A DNA stretch of 64,000 nucleotides from Candidatus Cloacimonadota bacterium (GTDB taxonomy: Bacteria; Cloacimonadota; Cloacimonadia; Cloacimonadales; PWNZ01): positions 1 through 64,000 of the forward strand of contig PWOA01000042.1 in NCBI GenBank assembly GCA_003564155.1. Reading direction: 5' to 3'. A program made the translations under genes and the position numbers. The notes below the pieces were generated by a model, which worked only from the letters and a program-made list of their open reading frames with translations, ran no database searches and was not told the origin of the DNA. Below, piece after piece: positions 1 through 10,323 of the stretch (its first letter is position 1; every line of letters begins with the position of its first letter).

Positions 1-1
1 A

Positions 2-119
2 ATACACGCAGCTATAGACTATAAAACACCGGAAGAACTCTACAAAGCCGCCTAATATAACTATGAAATATAATAACTATAAACCTATAAAAAACAGTCC
101 ACTATTTCAGGACTTGACA
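2..119 (+). mobile_element. 3' end of an IS3-like insertion sequence: integrase C-terminus plus candidate right terminal repeat
   Basis: Frame 2 reads IHAAIDYKTPEELYKAA* (stop 53-55), resembling IS3-family OrfB C-termini (H.xLxYxTPxE). It is followed by gtccactatttcaggacttgaCA (97-119), ending in CA as IS3 ends do; the 19-mer 100-118 recurs inverted at 29546-29564. Confidence 0.65.
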
Positions 120-581
120 TATTAAACGAAGATTGAATAGATTGTAATATCGTAAATATTTTAGAGGCCGTACCTGACTAATGGTTATTGGAAAACCGTA
201 CTAAACCTGGTCGTTAGAGAGATGAACAACAAAATGTGATCTATTAACATCAATAGAAGTACGTATATAAAGCTGTCATTCGATGATGAACACACATCTC
301 CTTTAAAATCTATTCTAACGTTTATTTAACATTATCTCAAGTACTAAGAATTACTTAAGACCTCTTTGACAAAAAAATATGGTATAGGGAGATTTATGCC
401 CAAATTATCGACTATATTTCATATAAAGTCAGCGATCCGGTGTCATGAAAAACAGAGTCAGAAAGCAGGTCGCTAATTCACTATCCGGCTAACATATTAG
501 TTTAGAGTTGAGTAGAATGATCAATTGATTTACACCTATATTCGAATGTTTTTTCAGCACTATTAGTATTAAATAGTATCT

Positions 582-1433
<852 letters not shown>

Positions 1434-1450
1434 TTAGTGTTGTAAATACT

Positions 1451-2692
1451 TTATAATGATTCTAAGTATTCAAGTGCTTGAGCAATAGTATTTGCAGCAA
1501 ACGTTAAATCTTCATCGGTATGTCTATAAGCAATATATCCGTGATGATATGGTTGCAGGAAGACCCCTTTTCTGATTAAATATTTATAGAATTCTTTTCT
1601 GTAAATTTTATACTTCTTCTCCGGATCATGGTTAAAGGTAATAAAAGGCATCCAGGGACTGCCACTAAACTCAGCAGGAATAGGAGAATTTTGTATAATG
1701 GCAATAATATTCTCGGCAAATTTTTCCCCTTTTTTATTAATAGCCTCTAAAATATTATCCCTTTCCATGATCTCTATAGTTTTCAAAGCTGCAATCTGTG
1801 CCAAGCTGTTTGGGAAAAAAGTTGAACTTAAGAATGCTTTTTCTATCAACATATCCATAATTTCAGTTTTCCCGACTACCGCACTAATAGAATATCCGTT
1901 GGCCATACCTTTACCAAAAGTAGCTAAATCAGGTGTAACACCGAATAGTTTTTGAGCTCCACCCAAATTAACTCTAAAACCAGTTCTAATCTCGTCAAAG
2001 ATAAGAACAATTCCTTTATTTTGTGCAATATTTTTTATCCCTTCCAAGTATCCCGGTAGTGGATATTCAACTTTTTTCGCTAAAGGATGTCCGAGAGGTG
2101 TTATAATAACTGCAGCAGTTTCATCACCGATTCTTTTTACTGTATCTTCAAACTGAGCTAAATTATTATATTCCACTTCGTGTATGTCTTCGGATATTTT
2201 TTCGGGTACTCCACCTTTAACTTCTACGCACCAATCGTGCCATCCATGATATCCACACCGTATAATTTTTGTTCTTTCTGTATAAGCTCTTGCTATTCTT
2301 ACGGCAGCTGATGTCGCATCAGAACCTGTTTTTACAAACACGGTTTTTTCACAACACGGTATAATCTCTCTCAACTTAGCTGCCAATTCATTCTGACAAG
2401 GTTGTGTTAAAGAAAAACAAAACCCTTTATCTTTAATCTGTTTTATCACAGATTCATCTATCTCTTCTTCTCTGTGACCAATAATTATCGGCCCGTAGGC
2501 ACATAGCATATCGATATATTCATTACCATCAACATCTTTGACTCTTCCACCTTTAGCTGAATCGAAGAATATTGGATACTCACCTTGAACAAAATTATAA
2601 GGCCGTCTAATCCCTAAGATAGCTCCTGGGATCAAATCCATGGCTTCATTATAAAGTTGTTCGGTCCTTTTCAGACATAATTTCTCAGTCAT
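1451..2692 (-). CDS. class III PLP-dependent aminotransferase (glutamate-1-semialdehyde aminomutase-like)
   Basis: 413 aa; VDGNEYIDMLCAYGPIIIGH, KTGSDATSAAVRIARAYT, CGYHGWHDW, IFDEIRTGFRV, ATFGKGMANGYSISAVVG (PLP lysine). Confidence 0.85.
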   Translation of the reverse strand: MTEKLCLKRTEQLYNEAMDLIPGAILGIRRPYNFVQGEYPIFFDSAKGGRVKDVDGNEYIDMLCAYGPIIIGHREEEIDESVIKQIKDKGFCFSLTQPCQNELAAKLREIIPCCEKTVFVKTGSDATSAAVRIARAYTERTKIIRCGYHGWHDWCVEVKGGVPEKISEDIHEVEYNNLAQFEDTVKRIGDETAAVIITPLGHPLAKKVEYPLPGYLEGIKNIAQNKGIVLIFDEIRTGFRVNLGGAQKLFGVTPDLATFGKGMANGYSISAVVGKTEIMDMLIEKAFLSSTFFPNSLAQIAALKTIEIMERDNILEAINKKGEKFAENIIAIIQNSPIPAEFSGSPWMPFITFNHDPEKKYKIYRKEFYKYLIRKGVFLQPYHHGYIAYRHTDEDLTFAANTIAQALEYLESL

Positions 2693-2812
2693 ATTTCCTC
2701 CGTGTTGTATTTATTGCTCATTCACTACATATTAGGTTAAGACATAGTTTTAATAATCTACTTACTTTTTTTACGGGAAGGCAATTATTTGTCATTCATG
2801 AACATAACATAC

Positions 2813-4030
2813 CTACCTACAAACTAAGGAAGCCATACCCATTCCCCCACCTATACATAGTGATGCTAATCCTTTATCTAAGTCTTTTCTTATCATCTCA
2901 TGTATAAGAGTAACAATTATTCTAGCACCGCTTGCTCCGATAGGATGTCCCAAAGCAATTGCGCCTCCATTCACATTAACATGATCAGGTGGCAATATAC
3001 CAATTTGTTCTTGTTCCAGCCCTTTAAAAACAGCCAAAGCCTGCACTGCAAAAGCTTCATTTAGTTCAAATAATCCTATTTCATTCAGAGTGAGACCGGT
3101 TTGCTTCAGCAATTTTTGGATGGCGTAAACAGGCCCTATACCCATAATTGCGGGATCTACTCCAGCAGTTGCTGAGTCGACAAAAAATGCTATAGGTTTC
3201 AAGGATAATTCCTGAGCCTTATCTTCACTCATCATAAGTAAAACAGCTGAACCGTCATTTATACCTGATGAATTAGCTGCTGTAACAGTTCCCTCTTTTT
3301 TAAACGCCGGTCTTAACTGAGAAATACTAGCAACCGAACAATCTTTTTTGATATGCTCATCATTAAGAACATTAAGATCAGCACCTTTTCTCTGGGGAAT
3401 TTTTATAGGAACAATTTCATCGCTAAACCTTCCGGATTCTTGAGCCATTTGAGCTTTATTATGGCTTTGAACAGCAAATTCATCCATCTCTTTTCGAGTG
3501 ATATTATATTTATCAGCTAAATTTTCAGCTGTAATCCCCATATGATATTTGTTGAATATATCAGTTAAGCCGTCAAAAACGATACCATCAACAATTGTTT
3601 TATTGCCTAATTTGCCTCCCCAACGGAACTCAGGAAGTATATAGGGAACTTGACTCATATTCTCTACACCTCCCGCAACTACCACTTTTGCATTTCCATT
3701 CGCTATGGAATTAGCTGCTAAAACAATTGCTTTCATCCCCGAACCGCATACCTTATTAACAGACCATGCCGGAGTTGAATAAGGTATACCTGCATTTACT
3801 GATATCTGACGTGCTACATTTTGACCTAAACCGGTTCCAATAACATTACCGATTATAACTTCATCGACAAGATGAGGATCTAAGCCATTTTCAGATATTA
3901 TTTGCATTAACACTTGTTTACCTAATTCAATAGCAGACAAATTTTTAAAAGCTCCACCAAAGCTTCCAATAGGACTTCTTTTAGCAGCTATGATTGCAAC
4001 TTTTGCCATATTTCCTCCATTTTTTGACAA
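2813..4030 (-). CDS. acetyl-CoA C-acetyltransferase (thiolase)
   Basis: AAKRSPIGSFGGAFKNLSAIELG, VNKVCGSGMKAIVLA (active Cys), NVNGGAIALGHPIGASGARI, ASLCIGGGMGMA. Likely start is internal MAKVAIIAAKRSPIG. Confidence 0.92.
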   Translation of the reverse strand: MSKNGGNMAKVAIIAAKRSPIGSFGGAFKNLSAIELGKQVLMQIISENGLDPHLVDEVIIGNVIGTGLGQNVARQISVNAGIPYSTPAWSVNKVCGSGMKAIVLAANSIANGNAKVVVAGGVENMSQVPYILPEFRWGGKLGNKTIVDGIVFDGLTDIFNKYHMGITAENLADKYNITRKEMDEFAVQSHNKAQMAQESGRFSDEIVPIKIPQRKGADLNVLNDEHIKKDCSVASISQLRPAFKKEGTVTAANSSGINDGSAVLLMMSEDKAQELSLKPIAFFVDSATAGVDPAIMGIGPVYAIQKLLKQTGLTLNEIGLFELNEAFAVQALAVFKGLEQEQIGILPPDHVNVNGGAIALGHPIGASGARIIVTLIHEMIRKDLDKGLASLCIGGGMGMASLVCR

Positions 4031-4415
4031 TCCTTAAGGATTAATTATTAACAATAGAACACACAAATAAAATCGATAAACAGTCAACTAATATCGAGAT
4101 GATTCCCATAATTATACCTGCCAAATTGATAAGATGAGTTGTAGTTATACTGCTTCTTTTAAGCTCCGAAAATAACAGATTAGAAGCTGCTGACAGACTC
4201 GGTCTTCTCCGGAAATCACCTTATTAATGAACAAATGTTTAAAAAATTTGACTGAATCGATCGGAAAATGTGATTTAGAGGATAACACTATCTTGCGATG
4301 ATGGAAAGGAATATTTGAATTATCATATTTAAATAGGAAGGACTAGGGATTTGAGCCTAAATCCGTCAAACCTATTCTTATGGGTTAAAGTAACCTTTCT
4401 ACTTCATCAATATAC

Positions 4416-4964
4416 CTAACCCAGACGAGCCGGAACCAAATTGTAGGGGCCGGACTTGACAGCAAGCCCGGCCTCTACAATGAGAATATCCTGCCAAAAA
4501 AAGCATGAATATTTTTGATAAGGTACTAATATATTTTTCAGTTTCAAATCAGGATCAATCTCTATATCAGGCATAAAACCTTTCCCGTCTAATCTGAAAC
4601 TATCGTGTGCTAAATAGTTTGCTGTTGGCAGAATTATATAGAAATCATCGTATAAATGGAAACTTTCTGCATTAAGCATACTGCCTGCAGTTTTTTCGCC
4701 TGCTACTGTTGCAATATCCTGTGTCATCAAATTGTAAGCAAGAGCTTCTGCCGTACTTGCAGTACATCTGTTTACCAATATAAAAACATCACACTTAAAG
4801 CTTTTTTCTGAGTTTTTAGTTTATAATTTAAACGCTGGATTATCTCTGATTTGTTTTGTTAATTCTGTAAAGTTGCCCTTGGTAAAATATGGGAAACCGG
4901 CAAATTCATTCTTATCAGGCAAATCATTTCGAGTTTCATGCCATTTTCTTGAAAGAAAAACTCC
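4416..4964 (-). pseudogene. decayed S41 (tail-specific) peptidase fragment
   Basis: ORF 4416-4778 reads LVNRCTASTAEALAYNLM...VAGEKTAGS (S41 core). The same frame continues upstream as GVFLSRKWHETRNDLPDKNEFAGFPYFTKGNFTELTKQIRDNPAFKL*TKNSEKSFKCDVFILVNRC with an in-frame TAA at 4821-4823. N-terminus absent. Confidence 0.7.
4440..4481. repeat. REP-like inverted repeat at 3' end of the S41 relic
   Basis: attgtaggggccgg (4440-4453) versus ccggcctctacaat (4468-4481): 13/14 complementary, 14-nt loop, GC-rich in AT-rich DNA. Confidence 0.65.
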
Positions 4965-4975
4965 TCAAGTTTTTG

Positions 4976-6202
4976 TTAATTCTGTGTATCATTCAGTTTT
5001 ATTTTTCTAATATCTTTACCGCTTGGATATTGGAATACTCGTAATTCAAAAGAAGGTATAATCGCCAGCAGATGATCAAAGATATCTGACTGAATATCTT
5101 CATATTCTCCCCAGGATGTTGTATTGGCAAAAGTATACACTTGAACAGGTAAGCCTGTTGAATCCGGTTGCAACTGTCTAATCAATGTCAATAATCGATG
5201 GTTGATTTGAGGATGAGTTTTGATATACTGGGAGATATATGCTCTGAAAGTTCCTATATTCGTAAGATGTCTGCCATTAGTATAATCATCAATTATAATA
5301 CCATTTTTTTTATTGTACTGTGATATCTCCTTTTTTTTGGCATCTAAATAATCCTTGATGAGTATAATTTTTTCGAGCTTAGCAAGCAACTCATTATCAC
5401 AGAACTTAATACTACCAATATCTATAACAATATTACGCATAATTCTCCTTCCACCTGCGAGTTGCATACCTTTCCAGTTGATAAAGGCTTCGTCTATCAA
5501 TTTGTGTGTAGGAATTGACGTAATAGTTTTATCCCAGTTTTGGACTTGTATACTGTGTAAAGCAATGTCTATTACATCTCCATCAGCTCTATATTGAGGC
5601 ATTTCTATCCAGTCTCCAATCTCAATCAAGCCATTGGCAGTGATCCTTACACTGGCAACTAAGGATAGAATAGTATCTTTGAAAACCAACATCAATACAG
5701 CCGTCATAGCTCCCAAACCACTTAGAAATACCCAAGGAGACTTCCCCATCAAAACTGCAAGAGCGCCCACCAAACCAAATAAATAGGCAATTATTTCTAC
5801 AATTTGAACAAATCCTTTGATTGGTTTCCCTTTAGCTCGAGGAAGTTTTTCGTATATATCATTTACCGCTAAAAGGAATTTATCGAATGCTAATATTAAG
5901 ACCCAAATCAATACAGCCGAAACAATTCGGGTAATTAATACCCTATGCTCTGAAATAAGATAAGAATATTGGTATGCAAAAAAAAGAGACGGTAGTAAAA
6001 CTAAACGTCTGAAAACATTTCTATTCATGAGAGCATTATCAATTTTAGTTGGACTTCTAGTTATTATGTAATGTATAAACGGTATTAACACTTTCAATGA
6101 TAGTAAGTATAATACCATAAATCCTGCCGAGAGATATAATAATGCATACCAGTTATTAGATGTTATGGATTCTTTAGTAGTTATGAGTAATTCATTTATC
6201 AT
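4976..6202 (-). CDS. mechanosensitive ion channel, MscS family (YbdG-like)
   Basis: Multiple TM segments then MTAVLMLVFKDTILSLVASVRITANGLIEIGDWIEMPQYRADGDVIDIALHSIQVQNWDKTITSIPTHKLIDEAFINWKGM. Confidence 0.85.
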   Translation of the reverse strand: MINELLITTKESITSNNWYALLYLSAGFMVLYLLSLKVLIPFIHYIITRSPTKIDNALMNRNVFRRLVLLPSLFFAYQYSYLISEHRVLITRIVSAVLIWVLILAFDKFLLAVNDIYEKLPRAKGKPIKGFVQIVEIIAYLFGLVGALAVLMGKSPWVFLSGLGAMTAVLMLVFKDTILSLVASVRITANGLIEIGDWIEMPQYRADGDVIDIALHSIQVQNWDKTITSIPTHKLIDEAFINWKGMQLAGGRRIMRNIVIDIGSIKFCDNELLAKLEKIILIKDYLDAKKKEISQYNKKNGIIIDDYTNGRHLTNIGTFRAYISQYIKTHPQINHRLLTLIRQLQPDSTGLPVQVYTFANTTSWGEYEDIQSDIFDHLLAIIPSFELRVFQYPSGKDIRKIKLNDTQN

Positions 6203-6234
6203 CTTCTTCTTTTCCCCTAATAAAAATTTAATTT

Positions 6235-7875
6235 TTATAGTGTTTTGCTGTTGCTGTCAAAGTTTAGTGTAGATTGTCTGACACCGGCATCAATAGATGC
6301 TTTGACAAATGCCTTAAAAAGCGGATGTGGCTTTTCCGGCCTAGACTTGAATTCCGGATGAAACTGTACTCCAATAAAAAAGGGATGAGTATTGATTTCA
6401 ACGATTTCAACCAACATTCCATCAGGACTAGTTCCAGCAACAATCATACCATCAGAGACCACAAGCTTTCGGTATTCATTATTGAATTCATAACGATGAC
6501 GATGCCGTTCGTAAACCTCATTGGCACCGTATATTTCGGCAGCTAATGTTCCTGGCTGCAATTTGCATGGATAAGCTCCTAAACGCATAGTTCCACCGAT
6601 TTTTTCAAGGTGTCTTTGATTAGTCATCAAATCTATTATCGGGTGTGGACAGTTGTCGATAAACTCAGAACTGTATGCATCTTTATAACCGCAAACATTT
6701 TTTGCAAATTCAATAACGGCAACTTGCATCCCTAAACAAATACCAAAGAAAGGAATTTGTCTCTCTCTGGCAATACGTACAATCTCAATCTTCCCGTTGA
6801 TGCCACGAACCCCGAAACCACCTGGAATTAAGATACCATTAACATCTCTTAATACACGTTCTAACTCTTGGTAGGATTCAGTTTTTTCAGAATCGATAAG
6901 TTTAATGTTTAGCTTTATCTGATGATATGCAGCAGATTGGATGAGTGCTTGACAAACACTTTTATAAGCATCCTGATGTTCAACATATTTACCGCAAATA
7001 GCTATTTGTATCTCATTCTCGGGATTTTTTACATTGTTGACTAATTTTTCCCAAAGGCTTAAATCAACTCGCCTTTCTTGCAATTTCAGATGATTACAAA
7101 TACTTTTATGTATACCTTGACGTTCAAAATGTAAAGGTACTTCATAAATACATTCTACATTAACAGCATTAAAAACAGACGATTGAGGCACATTGGTAAA
7201 CAGAGATATTTTACGTGCGATGTCTTCTCCGAATGCTTTATCTGAACGACAAATAAGGATGTCAGGTTGAATGCCTATTTCTCTTAATTTATATGCACTA
7301 TGTTGAGTTGGTTTCGTTTTCAATTCCCCAGCAGAACAAATATAGGGTACATATGTCAAAAATATAAAAAGAGTATTATCAGTACCGGCTTCCATCCGGA
7401 ACTGGCGTATTGCTTCCAAAAAAGGAAGGCTCTCTATATCACCAACTGTTCCACCTATCTCGGTAATGACAATATCATAATAATCGTCTAACTTAGTTAT
7501 TAGAGATTTTATCTCATCGGTGACATGTGGAATAACCTGTACCGTCTTCCCTAAATAATCACCTCTTCTTTCTTTTTTGAGTACTCGTTCATAAATCTTC
7601 CCAGCAGTATAATTTGAAAGCTTAGACATCGACTCGTCCACAAATCTTTCATAATGTCCTAAATCCAAATCCGCTTCAGTCCCATCATCAGTGACAAATA
7701 CTTCACCATGTTGAAAGGGACTCATAGTCCCGGGATCAACATTCAGATAAGGATCAAACTTGAGCATACCAACCTTATAATCCATTTTTTTTAATAACAA
7801 ACCGATTGAAGATGCTGCGATACCCTTCCCTAAAGATGATACCACTCCACCTATCACAAAGATGTTTTTTACCAT
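6235..7875 (-). CDS. pyrG: CTP synthase
   Basis: FVIGGVVSSLGKGIAASSIG, FDPYLNVDPGTMSPFQHGEVFVTDDGTEADLDLGHYERF; C-terminal glutaminase IPFFGICLGMQ and HPEFKSRP. Confidence 0.97.
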   Translation of the reverse strand: MVKNIFVIGGVVSSLGKGIAASSIGLLLKKMDYKVGMLKFDPYLNVDPGTMSPFQHGEVFVTDDGTEADLDLGHYERFVDESMSKLSNYTAGKIYERVLKKERRGDYLGKTVQVIPHVTDEIKSLITKLDDYYDIVITEIGGTVGDIESLPFLEAIRQFRMEAGTDNTLFIFLTYVPYICSAGELKTKPTQHSAYKLREIGIQPDILICRSDKAFGEDIARKISLFTNVPQSSVFNAVNVECIYEVPLHFERQGIHKSICNHLKLQERRVDLSLWEKLVNNVKNPENEIQIAICGKYVEHQDAYKSVCQALIQSAAYHQIKLNIKLIDSEKTESYQELERVLRDVNGILIPGGFGVRGINGKIEIVRIARERQIPFFGICLGMQVAVIEFAKNVCGYKDAYSSEFIDNCPHPIIDLMTNQRHLEKIGGTMRLGAYPCKLQPGTLAAEIYGANEVYERHRHRYEFNNEYRKLVVSDGMIVAGTSPDGMLVEIVEINTHPFFIGVQFHPEFKSRPEKPHPLFKAFVKASIDAGVRQSTLNFDSNSKTL

Positions 7876-7911
7876 ATATATGTCTCCTTTTCAGTATCAC
7901 ATAATTAAGAA

Positions 7912-9801
7912 TTAAACATTAAACTGTAAATCATAAAGAACTTTGTATTTGGGACATGACATTAATAGTTCTTGGTGATTACCCATGCCCACAATCTTTC
8001 CTTCATCTAAAACAATAATTTTATCAGCTGATAATACCGTTGATATGCGATGAGCAATTATCATTACCGTGCGTTTTTTTGTTGCTTGTTCAATTGCTTT
8101 TTGCACTTTCTTCTCTGCTTCCGAGTCTAGCGAACTAGTAGCTTCATCAAGAATAAGAATAGGAGGATCAGCTACTATAGCTCGAGCAATACAAAGTCGT
8201 TGTTTTTGCCCGCCAGATAGAGTGGCTCCTTTTGAGTGTAAATAGTAATCGTATTGAGAAGGGAGTCTCTCAATGAATTCGTCGGCATAAGCTATTTTAC
8301 AAGCTCTAACAATATTTTCATCACACATCCGTTCTGAACTCCCAAATCTTATGTTGGCAGCTATGGTATCACTAAATAATAAACTTTCTTGAGTTACCAC
8401 CCCAAACAAACTACGTAAATCTCTAATCTTTATTTTTCTGATTGAAATATTGTCTATTGTAATATCTCCTTTAGTTGTATCATAAAGACGTAATAATAGA
8501 TTACTCATAGTTGTTTTTCCCGAGCCACTGCTGCCAACCAGAGCAACTTTTTCGCCCTTATTAATAGTGACATTTATACTTGACAGGACATTTTGTGGAG
8601 GTTTATAAGAGAAATATACATCATCGTATACTATCTTATCATCGAAGCTATTTTTTGTAACAGCATCGTCAGCTTCGGTTAGATCCGGTTTATGATCAAT
8701 GACTTCGGATATTCTATTAAGAGATACTTTTGCCTTTTTAAACTCATTATACGTTTTTGTGATTTCCTTAATTGGATGTAACATAGAGAATACTGCTAAT
8801 AGGAAAGCACCAAATTGTCCGAAAGAGAAACCAGATGCACTTGATATTACTTCTCTTCCACCAACTAACAGTATTATTACTCCCATTAGGGTACCATTCA
8901 TTTCAGATATGGGAACTCCAAAAGAATGGTAAATCTCAGACTTACGCCAAAATAAAAAGAACTTACGGTTTAAAATCTTAACGGTATTTATTTGCTCTTC
9001 TTCACGTCCAAAAGCTTTGACAATTTTAATATTTGTTAATACTTCTTCAACTCTGGAATAAATATCAGAAAATTTCCCTTGGATTCGCTGAGAATATTTC
9101 TTGATTTTTTTCCCAATAGCAGTAATGATATAGGTAGTCAGTGGTAAAATAATCAAGCTTATCATGAACAAACGGAAGTTTAGGAACATTGCTATTCTAA
9201 TATATACTAATATTAGAATGAGGTTTCTTAAAGCATTAAACATTGATTTAATAAACAATCTGCTCACTACCTCAACATCATTAACCATCCTAACAAGAGA
9301 ATCGCCCAAGCGACGCTCTGAAAAAAAACTTAGTGATTGAGTCATATATTTTTGAAATATAATATCCCGTATATCTTGAATTGTTTTACCGTTAAGATTA
9401 GCAAACATAAGCCTGTTCATGTAATAAAATATGTTCTTGATGAATATTAAAATAAAAATTGATACAGCTATAAGTTTTAGTAATAACATTGAATCGGTAT
9501 GTTCCATGATTTCTCTATATTCAGATAATAACGGTCGGAGATTATCAATATTAATAAAACTAGTAATACTTGCTGTTTCAGAAAAGGATGCAGTCACCTG
9601 TTTTATGGCATCATAAAATTCTGGCCATGTGTGATATAATGATTCAACTTCAACTTTGGGGAATACATAGTCAAAAAATGGTACTGCTATAGTAATACTG
9701 GCTCCGCTGAAGATTGCAAATCCTAACATAAAAAAAAGACCTACTAACAAATAGCCGTAGTGTCTCATCATAATTTTATAGATATAAACCAGTTCTTTCA
9801 T
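7912..9801 (-). CDS. ABC transporter, fused TM and ATPase domains (MsbA-like exporter)
   Basis: Walker A VALVGSSGSGKTTMSNLLLRLYD, signature LSGGQKQRLCIARAI, Walker B ILILDEATSSLD, N-terminal six-TM domain. Confidence 0.93.
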   Translation of the reverse strand: MKELVYIYKIMMRHYGYLLVGLFFMLGFAIFSGASITIAVPFFDYVFPKVEVESLYHTWPEFYDAIKQVTASFSETASITSFINIDNLRPLLSEYREIMEHTDSMLLLKLIAVSIFILIFIKNIFYYMNRLMFANLNGKTIQDIRDIIFQKYMTQSLSFFSERRLGDSLVRMVNDVEVVSRLFIKSMFNALRNLILILVYIRIAMFLNFRLFMISLIILPLTTYIITAIGKKIKKYSQRIQGKFSDIYSRVEEVLTNIKIVKAFGREEEQINTVKILNRKFFLFWRKSEIYHSFGVPISEMNGTLMGVIILLVGGREVISSASGFSFGQFGAFLLAVFSMLHPIKEITKTYNEFKKAKVSLNRISEVIDHKPDLTEADDAVTKNSFDDKIVYDDVYFSYKPPQNVLSSINVTINKGEKVALVGSSGSGKTTMSNLLLRLYDTTKGDITIDNISIRKIKIRDLRSLFGVVTQESLLFSDTIAANIRFGSSERMCDENIVRACKIAYADEFIERLPSQYDYYLHSKGATLSGGQKQRLCIARAIVADPPILILDEATSSLDSEAEKKVQKAIEQATKKRTVMIIAHRISTVLSADKIIVLDEGKIVGMGNHQELLMSCPKYKVLYDLQFNV

Positions 9802-10323
9802 AATTCTCTATCCAATGTTTTTCGATATGAAAAATATTACCCTCATTATGTCAACTGAATTAGCATAGTCCATAAAGAAGCTTCCATAAATAAAAATATA
9901 AGCTAAGACTTAATTCGAGTTGTTAATAATATCTTGTTAGATAACTAAGCATTAAGAAATTTGAACAATATTTTAGTCATGTCGGCAAACTACTAATAAT
10001 AGCCAGTACTTATTATTACTTTGTAGTGATAACCTTGGAGTACTTAGGAAAACTAATTGTCCTGACTTGACTTTGCCAAAAAAGGCTTATTTCAATACTT
10101 TCACATTAATCTCGCTGACTATTATTAGTTATCTATCTATCTGGATAGCAATGACATGTTAGCATATTAATACAACTGTAATTTGGATTTATATTTCTCT
10201 TATGCCAAAATATATCTCTCTTCCCGGAAATATGACTAATGGTAATATTAATGGTTGACAAGTATTGGTATTTATAAAGCAAGTTGGTAAGAAATAAATA
10301 GCTTTGAGTATAGGTTTATAAGT

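Noticed and set aside
10232-10323. TTGACA/TATAAA-like promoter for dxs
   Set aside because: Spacing between the boxes is about 12 nt, too short for a standard sigma-70 promoter.
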